A DNA stretch of 5,633 nt from the NCBI GenBank assembly GCA_039918235.1, contig JBDSHZ010000106.1, positions 1-5,633 of the forward strand, read 5' to 3'. This DNA is from Pseudopedobacter sp039918235. Lineage in GTDB: Bacteria > Bacteroidota > Bacteroidia > Sphingobacteriales > Sphingobacteriaceae. Under the pieces are notes generated by a model. It searched no databases, had not been told where the DNA came from, and saw only the letters and a list, made by a program, of their open reading frames with translations. Positions 1-5,400 of the stretch are shown here, in pieces; position 1 is the stretch's first letter; every line of letters begins with the position of its first letter. The translations under genes and the position numbers were made by a program.

Positions 1-57
1 CCTGGACAGCTCTACGGCCATCTTCTTGAACTCATCATCAAATACTCTGTGTTTCAT
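1..57 (-). CDS. Transposase OrfA, IS3-like, N-terminal fragment cut by window edge
   Basis: Only 19 codons are visible, starting MKHRVFDDEFKKMAVELSR and running off the window in an open frame. This resembles the start of the OrfA proteins of IS3-family elements, where a helix-turn-helix domain binds the element's inverted ends; in such proteins a basic/acidic 'F..EFK...V.L' start leads into the first helix. The catalytic DDE part is normally made from a second, frameshifted frame and would lie outside this window. The ATG (55-57) is about 70 bases inside the proposed tip, a normal leader length for this family. With so few residues, a different helix-turn-helix transposase family cannot be excluded. 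Confidence 0.7.
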   Translation of the reverse strand, partial: MKHRVFDDEFKKMAVELSR

Positions 58-105
58 ATTAATCAAATTTAAAATTACTCTTTTAAATCTGCTCTATAAA
101 TGTCT

Positions 106-267
106 CTACTCAAAGGTAGCAACTCCACTTTTGACCTGTTCTCTTAAACGTATAGCTTTTACACCATACAATGTTGCCAAATCTCTATCTAACATCACCT
201 TCTGATCCCTAATAAGATAAATCTTATTCATTAACACTTCATCAGGAATGAGATTAGATTGAGGCAT
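106..267 (-). pseudogene. ORF6N-domain protein, N-terminal fragment interrupted by the IS
   Basis: The frame starts MPQSNLIPDEVLMNKIYLIR and continues with DQKVMLDRDLATLYGV and LREQVK. This is the characteristic beginning of the ORF6N domain (I..IR.QKVMLD.DLA.LYGV....L.EQVKRN), a DNA-binding-type domain of phage and bacterial accessory proteins, often close to KilA-N or Rha/ANT-type regions. Intact members continue with RN..RFP..F.FQLT; here residue 47 onward becomes SGVATFE and a stop at 108-106, all encoded by the inserted element. So 46 genuine codons remain (267-130, plus two bases of the next codon) and seven codons are read from the IS. The rest of the gene probably lies beyond the other end of the element. 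The fragment is unlikely to be functional. Confidence 0.75.
111..118 (-). promoter_or_regulatory. Perfect Bacteroidota -7 box inside the IS tip
   Basis: On the minus strand this reads TACCTTTG, an exact match to TAnnTTTG, starting 9 bases inside the proposed IS end and 53 bases before the transposase ATG. No TTG (-33 element) lies 17-23 bases upstream on that strand, so it is only half a promoter in the present context. It may be completed when the two IS ends are joined in a circle, or be a chance match. Confidence 0.35.
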
Positions 268-271
268 AAAT

Positions 272-300
272 TAAAGATACTTATTTTTATATAATATCAA
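272..300 (-). promoter_or_regulatory. Possible promoter of the ORF6N gene
   Basis: On the minus strand a TTG (300-298) is followed after 18 bases by TATCTTTA (279-272), 7 of 8 positions or better compared with TAnnTTTG apart from the final G. The box ends only four bases before the ATG, which would give a very short or leaderless transcript. That makes the call weak. Confidence 0.25.
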
Positions 301-327
301 TTTTGGAATTAAAAAGAAGTTTAAAAC

Positions 328-358
328 CAAAAGAGCCTCTAATTCAGAGGCTCTTTTG
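328..358 (-). terminator. Strong intrinsic terminator after the lipoprotein gene
   Basis: CAAAAGAGCCTCT (328-340) and AGAGGCTCTTTTG (346-358) are perfect 13-base inverted arms around a 5-base loop. Read on the minus strand, the hairpin starts 53 bases after the stop codon of the lipoprotein gene and runs into TTTTGGTTTTAAA, so it fits a rho-independent terminator for the leftward genes. The A/T-rich bases at the foot of the stem make it partly bidirectional, but no plus-strand gene precedes it. It also shields the ORF6N gene from read-through. Confidence 0.85.
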
Positions 359-411
359 ATAATTAGATTTATAACTCTCAACCGAGAACTGTAAACTTTT
401 TAACTGCTTAT

Positions 412-1464
412 TTACTGAAACTGGATATAAACAGGTTTTGGCGTTAACTTCAACAATTCGTCAGGCGTCATCAAATGGTTTGGAGCCTGTGCAATATCAT
501 TAATGTAAAACAATTTAAAACCTACAAACTGTACCGGCTCACGGTATAAATAATGACGATAAGTACCTTTTTTAAGTTCAGGTGGGCCAAATCCATCCAT
601 ATGCATCAATAGTTGAACTTCTTTGCGCAATTTAATATTCTGATAGTTGGTTACCATTTTTTGAGTAAAACGATGAACTACCAAAGCTTTACAAGGCAGG
701 TTATTATCTTTTACCAGCTTGGCTAAATATTCGGAAGCGTAGTTGATGTCTGCCGCATCGTAAACCCCAATTTTCTTTCCTGGAACCACTCCAGTTTTCA
801 TAGAGAACTCCGGATCGATACCTAAATGTACGTTAGGTAATTTTAAATATTTCTCTAGTCTTGGCAATTCATCTTTCAGCTTGCTTAACGCTACTTGAAC
901 GTCTAAGAAAACAATCGCATCATGCCCGTACATCTTCGCTATTTTTAAAACAGAGTCAATTTGGCTATCTGGCATACGGTTAATGTACAAGCCGTCTTTA
1001 TTAGGTGAACCACTTGCAACGGTAGCAATATAATGTAAAGCTGGAATGGATTTGATGACCGTATCGGCCTTGTTCCATTTAGCAACCTCTTCATCTAATT
1101 TCCTCCACATTTCTTTAGGTTCATATTTCCCTAAAGGACCCATTTTCTTCACGTACAAATTACCGTAATAGGCAATGATTCTGTTAAAGGGTAAAATCGC
1201 ACCATTTATTGGGAGCACATCATTCTTTATAGGCCATTTACCAGTAGTATCTCCATTGGCAAGATATTTTTGCAGTTGGTAATATTTTGCGGAGTCAACC
1301 GGTTTAAAAAGATTTTCTTTCTCTTGGGCAACAGCCTCTGTTTTGGTAGAATCAGCTGTTCCTGCGTTGTTAGAAGTTTTGCTGTCTGCTCCAGAGCAGG
1401 ACGAAAATATATAAGCCGCACATAACAATTGCGGTACAATCAAAAAGTTTTTCATGGGTAACAT
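412..1464 (-). CDS. Lipoprotein of unknown function, possible TIM-barrel-like fold
   Basis: The 350-residue product begins with a lipoprotein signal: a hydrophobic stretch ending in FSSC, with Cys23 as the likely lipidated residue, then a Ser/Thr/Ala-rich linker (24-50). Translation may start at Met1 or at Met4 (ATG at 1455-1453); the latter gives a more typical signal peptide beginning MKNFLIV. The mature part has short strand-like blocks with conserved-looking ends: RIIAYYGN (95-102), PALHYIATVASG (141-152), FLDVQ (186-190), LGIDPEF (214-220), LVVHRFT (261-267), MHMDGFGPP (287-295) and VGFKLFY (314-320). This spacing of beta-strand-like blocks with acidic residues at their ends suggests a (beta/alpha)8 barrel, perhaps a hydrolase, but this is inference. 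From memory, similar blocks occur in uncharacterised secreted proteins of actinobacteria. It is the last gene of the leftward cluster, 62 bases after the methyltransferase gene. I do not recognise a named function. Confidence 0.8.
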   Translation of the reverse strand: MLPMKNFLIVPQLLCAAYIFSSCSGADSKTSNNAGTADSTKTEAVAQEKENLFKPVDSAKYYQLQKYLANGDTTGKWPIKNDVLPINGAILPFNRIIAYYGNLYVKKMGPLGKYEPKEMWRKLDEEVAKWNKADTVIKSIPALHYIATVASGSPNKDGLYINRMPDSQIDSVLKIAKMYGHDAIVFLDVQVALSKLKDELPRLEKYLKLPNVHLGIDPEFSMKTGVVPGKKIGVYDAADINYASEYLAKLVKDNNLPCKALVVHRFTQKMVTNYQNIKLRKEVQLLMHMDGFGPPELKKGTYRHYLYREPVQFVGFKLFYINDIAQAPNHLMTPDELLKLTPKPVYIQFQ

Positions 1465-1526
1465 TATTATAATTTTGGGTGAAAATAGAATTAAGGCTTG
1501 GTTTTATTATAAAAAGATTTCAACAA

Positions 1527-2417
1527 TTAAACAGAACTGAATTTACCGAAAACGCCTAAAGGCAAATTGATTCCGCTACGGGCTTTAAGATATAATTCTC
1601 CGATGTTTAAATTCTTCACCTGAGGATAAGCTCCTCTGATTAAATTTTCCACAATAATTGATGAAAACCCTAAAGAATAGGTATTTAAGATTAGGAAATG
1701 TTCTTCCGGATCTAATAATTGCACTACGTCACGCATCATTTCCTTGATCAGGTCTTCCAGTTTCCATTTTTCGCCTTTTGGCCCATGGCCATAAGCAGGA
1801 GGATCCAGAATAATTCCGTTATAGGTATTTCCTCTTTTCAGCTCGCGTTGTACAAATTTCAAAGCATCTTCCACTACCCAGCGGATATCTTTTAAATTAG
1901 AAATTTCCTGATTTTCATTGGCCCAACTTACTACCTGTTTAATAGAATCCACATGAGTGGTATCTGCGCCAGCTGCCTTAGCAATTAAGGAAGCGCCACC
2001 TGTATAGGCAAATAGGTTCAATACTTTTGGATTTGGCTTTTTGAAAGCTTTGATTTTTGAAGATATAAAATCCCAGTTTACTGCTTGTTCAGGAAAGATA
2101 CCAACGTGTTTAAAGGAAGTTAAAGCTAACCTAAATTTAATGGCCGCGTCTTTATTTTTATATTCAACATGCCAACGGTCGGGCGTTTTTGGGTTTTTCT
2201 TTACCCACTCGCCTGAAGTTGCTGATTTACCTCTGAATTTGATGTGGTGCATTTTCTGCCATTCACTTTCCGGCAAAACCTTTGCCCAAACCGCTTGTGG
2301 TTCGGGTCTGATCAAGATTAATTCTCCAAACCTTTCCAGTTTTTCAAAATCTCCACAATCTATCAGTTCGTAATCTTTCCAGTTCTCAGGGCTTAGGGAT
2401 TGTATATTGGGGTTCAT
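1527..2417 (-). CDS. Class I SAM-dependent methyltransferase, RlmI/COG1092-like
   Basis: This 296-residue cytoplasmic protein probably methylates RNA with S-adenosylmethionine. The N-terminal part (about 15-110) contains DYELIDCGDFEKLERFG and LIRPEPQA, the small beta domain seen in short RlmI-like enzymes, and FKHVGIFPEQAVNWDF (103-118). The catalytic domain has motif I at 132-141 (VLNLFAYTGG, SAM binding), an acidic residue after strand 2 (D157), acidic residues E183-D184 at strand 3, and motif IV DPPAYG (205-210). No PUA domain precedes it, and the protein is about 100 residues shorter than E. coli RlmI. Its only cysteine is C21; the region after motif IV where cysteine-dependent m5C enzymes carry their nucleophile reads LNTYSLGFSS (244-253). 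An m5C mechanism is therefore doubtful and the substrate is open. The gene lies 67 bases after the ATPase gene and may be co-transcribed with it. Confidence 0.88.
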   Translation of the reverse strand: MNPNIQSLSPENWKDYELIDCGDFEKLERFGELILIRPEPQAVWAKVLPESEWQKMHHIKFRGKSATSGEWVKKNPKTPDRWHVEYKNKDAAIKFRLALTSFKHVGIFPEQAVNWDFISSKIKAFKKPNPKVLNLFAYTGGASLIAKAAGADTTHVDSIKQVVSWANENQEISNLKDIRWVVEDALKFVQRELKRGNTYNGIILDPPAYGHGPKGEKWKLEDLIKEMMRDVVQLLDPEEHFLILNTYSLGFSSIIVENLIRGAYPQVKNLNIGELYLKARSGINLPLGVFGKFSSV

Positions 2418-2484
2418 ATTGGCTAATGGCTAATAATTGATGGATGATTGTTCATAGTAAAGTTTATTCAACATCAACTATGAA

Positions 2485-3234
2485 TTATTTCTTCAAAAGT
2501 GTTTCCATCAATTTGGTGGCAAATACAAATTCGTTTAATTCTTTATTGTCTGTTTTGGTAATTTCCTCTTTTGATCCTTCCCACCACTTCTGGCCTTGGT
2601 GTAAAAAAAGAATATGATCTCCAATGCCCATTACAGAGTTCATATCATGTGTTACTATCACTGTGGTGATGTCATATTCCTCTGTGATTTCTTTCAGAAG
2701 CTCATCAATCATAATAGAACTTTTTGGATCGAGACCAGAATTGGGTTCATCACAATAAAGATATTTTGGACGCATGGCTATTGCCCTTGCAATTCCTACT
2801 CTTTTCATCATCCCGCCTGAAAGTTCAGAAGGCATCAACTTATTTTTACCGGCTAGGTTTACCCTTTCTAAAACAAAATTTACACGTTCTAATTTTTCTG
2901 CTTTTGATTGGTTGGTGAACATATCTAAAGGGAAACGGATGTTCTTTTCCACAGTCATAGAATCAAACAAAGCAGAACCTTGGAAAAGCATCCCTAACTC
3001 TTTTCTAATGTCTATCCTTTCCTCCATATCCATTGTGGTAAAGTCGCGGTCGTCATAATACACAGATCCTTTATCAGGTTCATGCAGTCCCACCATGTTT
3101 TTCATCAAAGTAGTTTTACCTGACCCAGAACTGCCAATAATTAAACTGGTAACCCCTGGCTTGAACGTTGCTGAGATGCCTTTAAGCACCTCATTATCGC
3201 CGAAGCTTTTGTAAATATCTTTAACCTTAATCAT
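2485..3234 (-). CDS. mlaF: ABC transporter ATP-binding protein, MlaF-type
   Basis: The 249-residue product is a complete ABC ATPase. It has Walker A GSSGSGKTT (34-42), Q-loop Gln85 within FQGSALFDSMTV, signature LSGGM (138-142), Walker B YLYCDE (158-163), D-loop SGLD (166-169) and switch His196 in VTHDM. The 'ALFDSMTV' after the Q-loop and the 'LSGGMMKRVGIARA' signature are typical of the MlaF group, which powers lipid movement between inner and outer membrane together with an MlaE permease and an MCE protein. The start ATG overlaps the stop of the permease gene (ATGA, 3234-3231), which supports translational coupling and a shared complex. Walker B is followed by PNSGLDP, where many family members have PTAGLDP; this does not affect catalytic residues. 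Substrate direction cannot be read from the sequence. Confidence 0.92.
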   Translation of the reverse strand: MIKVKDIYKSFGDNEVLKGISATFKPGVTSLIIGSSGSGKTTLMKNMVGLHEPDKGSVYYDDRDFTTMDMEERIDIRKELGMLFQGSALFDSMTVEKNIRFPLDMFTNQSKAEKLERVNFVLERVNLAGKNKLMPSELSGGMMKRVGIARAIAMRPKYLYCDEPNSGLDPKSSIMIDELLKEITEEYDITTVIVTHDMNSVMGIGDHILFLHQGQKWWEGSKEEITKTDNKELNEFVFATKLMETLLKK

Positions 3235-3965
3235 AATAAAAGTTGTGCAATAATATAATCAGAAATTAAAATAGCAATACAGCTCACCACTACTGCCTTC
3301 GTACTGGAGGCGCCCACCTCTAATGCACCACCTTTAGTATAAAAACCTTGGTATGCAGAAACCGTAGTGATAATGAAAGCAAAAATTAATGCTTTTATCA
3401 TGGCAACCAGTAAAGTAAAAGGAATAAAATCAGTGGTTAAACCCTGAATAAATTCTGCTGCGGTTACCGCTCCAGATGCAACTCCTGCTAAATAACCTCC
3501 AGTAATGCTTAAAAATATAGCTACAATTACCAACATTGGAATCATGATGACACCTGCAAGTAATTTTGGTAAAATTAAATAACCTGGTGCATTTATACCC
3601 ATAATTTCTAAGGCATCAATCTGTTCGGTTACCCGCATGGTCCCAATTTGAGAGGCAATGCTACTGCCAACTTTGCCCGCTAAAACTAAAGAGCAAATAG
3701 TGGGGCTTAACTCTAAAATGGTAGAATCACGGGTGATACCGCCAATAATAGATTTTGGAATTAAGTCACTGGTTAACTGAAATGCAGTTTGCACAGTGGT
3801 TACTGCACCAATAAATATGGAAATAATGCTGATGATTCCTAAAGAGCCAAGTCCAATATCAACCATCTCCCTAAAAATTTCATTCTTGTAAATGCTGAAC
3901 TTCTCCGGGCGTCTGAAAACCGCCTGAATCATTAAAATATATTTTCCGAAGTTGTAAAATATCAT
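3231..3965 (-). CDS. mlaE: ABC transporter permease, MlaE family
   Basis: The 244-residue integral membrane protein belongs to the MlaE/TGD1 permease family of MCE-linked lipid transporters. The signature block is clear: ELSPTICSLVLAGKVGSSIA (85-104) followed by QIGTMRVTEQIDALEIMGI (106-124), the conserved cytoplasmic coupling region. Hydrophobic segments lie at about 40-60, 85-105, 130-160, 182-202 and 222-244, consistent with an amphipathic N-terminal helix plus five membrane helices. Length fits the family (about 240-260). The start at 3965 gives MIFYNFGKYILM; a later Met12 is possible but would lose part of the N-terminal helix. It is the first gene of the leftward cluster, with a candidate promoter just upstream, and overlaps the ATPase gene by four bases. 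The MCE protein and any STAS-domain partner are not encoded nearby. Confidence 0.93.
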   Translation of the reverse strand: MIFYNFGKYILMIQAVFRRPEKFSIYKNEIFREMVDIGLGSLGIISIISIFIGAVTTVQTAFQLTSDLIPKSIIGGITRDSTILELSPTICSLVLAGKVGSSIASQIGTMRVTEQIDALEIMGINAPGYLILPKLLAGVIMIPMLVIVAIFLSITGGYLAGVASGAVTAAEFIQGLTTDFIPFTLLVAMIKALIFAFIITTVSAYQGFYTKGGALEVGASSTKAVVVSCIAILISDYIIAQLLL

Positions 3966-3978
3966 ATATTTATTTTTG
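3952..3978 (+). promoter_or_regulatory. Candidate promoter for the rightward SDR-pspC genes
   Basis: TTG (3952-3954), a 16-base spacer and TATTTTTG (3971-3978), an exact TAnnTTTG match, read rightward. Transcription would begin near 3985, leaving a leader of about 65 bases before the SDR start at 4050. The TTG lies inside the first codons of the divergent permease gene, and the spacer is one base shorter than the usual 17-23. Confidence 0.5.
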
Positions 3979-3988
3979 CGTAAAAATA
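3971..3988. repeat. Palindrome joining the two divergent -7 boxes
   Basis: TATTTTT (3971-3977) and AAAAATA (3982-3988) are perfect 7-base inverted arms around GCGT. Each arm supplies the -7 box of one of the two divergent candidate promoters. It could be an operator for a dimeric regulator, or only the result of two back-to-back AT-rich promoter boxes. Confidence 0.5.
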
Positions 3989-4008
3989 AGCTTTTTTATC
4001 TATTGCAA
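3981..4008 (-). promoter_or_regulatory. Candidate promoter for the leftward mlaE-mlaF genes
   Basis: On the minus strand TTG (4008-4006), a 17-base spacer and TATTTTTA (3988-3981), which matches TAnnTTTG except for the last base. The predicted start lies near 3975, leaving a leader of about ten bases before the permease ATG. The -7 boxes of this and the rightward promoter lie only two bases apart, so the two are likely to interfere. Confidence 0.45.
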
Positions 4009-4049
4009 TTATTAAACCTAAATTCAACATTAAATATAAAAATTGTAGC

Positions 4050-4751
4050 ATGAATATATTAATCACGGGAGCTTCAAAAGGAATTGCAAAGGAAGTGGCA
4101 CTTCAAATGGCAAGAAATAGTCATCATTTAGCATTGTGCGCAAGAACGATTGAAGAATTGGAGATACTGAAAAATGAAATCATCAAAGAATTTCCATCCA
4201 CAAAAGTGTTTATAAAATCAGTTGATTGCAGTGTGAAGGAAGAAGTTTTAGCTTTCGCCGATGAAGCACTGGAAAAACTTGGAAAAATTGATGTGCTTGT
4301 AAATTGTGTGGGTTTGTTTAAGCCTTCATTTATATTGGTAGAAGCAGATGATAGTTTGGATCAGCACATGAAAATTAATGTTTATGCAGCCTATTATTTA
4401 TATAAAAAACTGGCTCCATTTATGAAAGAACGGAGAAATGGATATATTTTTAATATCTGTTCTGTAGCCAGCTTAGAAAGTATTGCAAATGCAGGGTCTT
4501 ATTGTGTAACTAAAGCGGCTTTATTGAGTCTTAACAATATCATGAGAGCGGAGCTCCTAGAACATGATGTAAAAGTAACGGCAATTTTGCCGGGTTCAAC
4601 TTTAACAGATTCATGGAAAGGCACTGAAGTTTCTCCTGATGAATTTATTAAGCCAGAGGATGTAGCTTCGGCAATTTTGCAGATCATGAGTATGAGTAAA
4701 GGTGCTAATGTTGAACAGATTGTTATAAAGCCCATTCACGGTCAAATTTAG
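4050..4751 (+). CDS. Short-chain dehydrogenase/reductase, classical type
   Basis: The 233-residue protein is an NAD(P)-dependent oxidoreductase with a single Rossmann domain. It starts directly at strand 1 (MNILITGASKGIA), so the ATG at 4050 is secure. The cofactor loop TGASKGIA (6-13) has Ala in place of the last Gly of the usual TGxxxGxG. Arg32 at the end of strand 2 (ALCAR) favours NADP(H). The NNAG-like motif is NCVG (85-88), and the catalytic tetrad is Asn110, Ser138, Tyr151 and Lys155 (SYCVTKAA), followed by PG (181-182). Similar proteins are annotated as 3-ketoacyl-ACP reductase-like or sepiapterin reductase-like, but the substrate cannot be told from the sequence. It lies 19 bases before the PspC gene, so the two are probably co-transcribed from the divergent promoter region. 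Confidence 0.9.
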   Translation: MNILITGASKGIAKEVALQMARNSHHLALCARTIEELEILKNEIIKEFPSTKVFIKSVDCSVKEEVLAFADEALEKLGKIDVLVNCVGLFKPSFILVEADDSLDQHMKINVYAAYYLYKKLAPFMKERRNGYIFNICSVASLESIANAGSYCVTKAALLSLNNIMRAELLEHDVKVTAILPGSTLTDSWKGTEVSPDEFIKPEDVASAILQIMSMSKGANVEQIVIKPIHGQI

Positions 4752-4753
4752 AA

Positions 4754-4762
4754 AGGAAAGGA
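4754..4762 (+). promoter_or_regulatory. Purine-rich ribosome-binding-like site before the pspC gene
   Basis: AGGAAAGGA ends eight bases before the ATG at 4771, just after the SDR stop codon. It looks like a Shine-Dalgarno site, which is uncommon in Bacteroidota, and fixes the start of the PspC protein at MEKKLTRD. Confidence 0.4.
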
Positions 4763-4770
4763 AAAATATT

Positions 4771-5310
4771 ATGGAAAAGAAATTAACAAGAGATATCAGC
4801 GGCAAGATGGTGGCTGGTATTGCTGCAGGATTAGCAAAGTATTTTCAATTAGATGTTACCTGGGTAAGGATTGCTTTTGTACTCGCAACTTTTTTTGGCG
4901 GAGGTGGATTATGGATTTACATTATCTTGTGGATAGCAGTGCCGGAAGATAGTAATCCATATAGCTTTACAGATTATAAAGTAAATAAAGACCAAACAAA
5001 CAACTATGGCTCAACTTTTAAACCTAAAGAAAAAGTAAATATTAACTTAATAGGTGGCTTGTTATTGATTGGGTTTGGGGCATATTTTCTTCTGGATGAG
5101 TTTGATATCATTCCAAACTGGTTTAACGTAGGGAAGTTATGGCCATTGGTTTTCGTGGTGATTGGATTAAGCATTCTTTTTAAAGCAAGCCAGCAATCAA
5201 AAATTAATGATTTTGATCCTTCAGATTTTAAGAAGAAAACTGAGGATGATTCGGAAGTTAAAGAAGAGGTTCCAACTGATACAGACCAAACTGATAATTA
5301 TAATAAATAG
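4771..5310 (+). CDS. PspC-domain membrane protein with C-terminal LiaF-type module
   Basis: The 179-residue protein has two membrane modules. Residues 3-60 are a PspC domain: KLTRDISGKMVAGIAAGLA, then YFQLDVTWVRIAFVL and a Gly-rich turn (43-46) leading into a membrane helix that ends IAVPED. PspC-type proteins take part in envelope-stress responses at the inner membrane. A polar linker (61-90) leads to a second module (91-138) with two hydrophobic helices around LLDEFDIIPNWFNVGKLWPL, matching the LiaF/DUF5668 transmembrane pattern. The tail (140-179) is very acidic and polar and probably disordered. The gene follows the SDR gene by 19 bases, and the downstream gene encodes a protein made of the same second module. 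The PspC call is secure; the exact cellular role in Bacteroidota is inference. Confidence 0.9.
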   Translation: MEKKLTRDISGKMVAGIAAGLAKYFQLDVTWVRIAFVLATFFGGGGLWIYIILWIAVPEDSNPYSFTDYKVNKDQTNNYGSTFKPKEKVNINLIGGLLLIGFGAYFLLDEFDIIPNWFNVGKLWPLVFVVIGLSILFKASQQSKINDFDPSDFKKKTEDDSEVKEEVPTDTDQTDNYNK

Positions 5311-5400
5311 AGCATTAAAGACCTGTAATGGATCATCATTAATAAATGGTTCTAAACAGTGCACCTTTATCTCAAATTGAAAACAATAAAAACAAAAAGG
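5311..5400 (+). other. Intergenic gap between the PspC and LiaF-type genes
   Basis: These 90 AT-rich bases hold no convincing TTG / TAnnTTTG promoter and no hairpin with a T-tract. The A-rich run just before 5401 (AAAACAAAAAGG) is the kind of leader expected ahead of a Bacteroidota start codon. I see nothing else in it. Confidence 0.4.

Larger units (their letters stand above)
1..127 (-). mobile_element. End of an IS3-family-like insertion sequence (partial)
   Basis: The stretch holds the start of a transposase gene (57 to 1, minus strand) and about 70 bases of leader. On the minus strand the proposed tip reads TGGAGTTGCTACCTTTGAG, beginning with the TG typical of IS3-family ends. The boundary at 127/128 is placed where the reading frame of the flanking ORF6N gene stops resembling its family: the conserved run EQVK-R is intact up to the first two bases of the Arg codon (129-128), then turns into unrelated sequence. 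The target duplication would be the 3-4 bases starting at 128. It cannot be confirmed because the other end of the element lies outside the window. Family assignment rests on the transposase N-terminus and the TG end, so it is fairly but not fully secure. Confidence 0.7.

Noticed and set aside
1227..1439. Second minus-strand frame of 70 codons inside the lipoprotein gene
   Set aside because: It lies in another frame of the lipoprotein's own signal and linker region, with no family features.
2041..2373. Open frame of 110 codons on the plus strand
   Set aside because: It lies fully inside the methyltransferase gene on the opposite strand, has no recognisable domain and no promoter or leader of its own.
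2420..2434. Two tandem copies of TGGCTAA before the methyltransferase start
   Set aside because: Two 7-base copies are too little to claim a repeat element or operator.
2451..2484. Inverted repeat TTCATAGT ... ACTATGAA just after the ATPase stop
   Set aside because: Arms are only 8 AT-rich bases with an 18-base loop and no T-tract follows on the minus strand, so it is not a credible terminator; it could at most be a weak structure.
2614..3058. Three overlapping plus-strand open frames opposite the ATPase gene
   Set aside because: The minus-strand ATPase has all its motifs across this span; these frames are antisense shadows with no family features.
4499..4805. Two minus-strand open frames opposite the end of the SDR gene and the start of pspC
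   Set aside because: They overlap each other and the coding strand of two well-supported genes, and their products look like random antisense translation.
5326..5341. Small palindrome TAATG-GATCAT-CATTA in the gap after pspC
   Set aside because: Five-base AT-rich arms are expected by chance in such DNA, and there is no T-tract or promoter box beside it.
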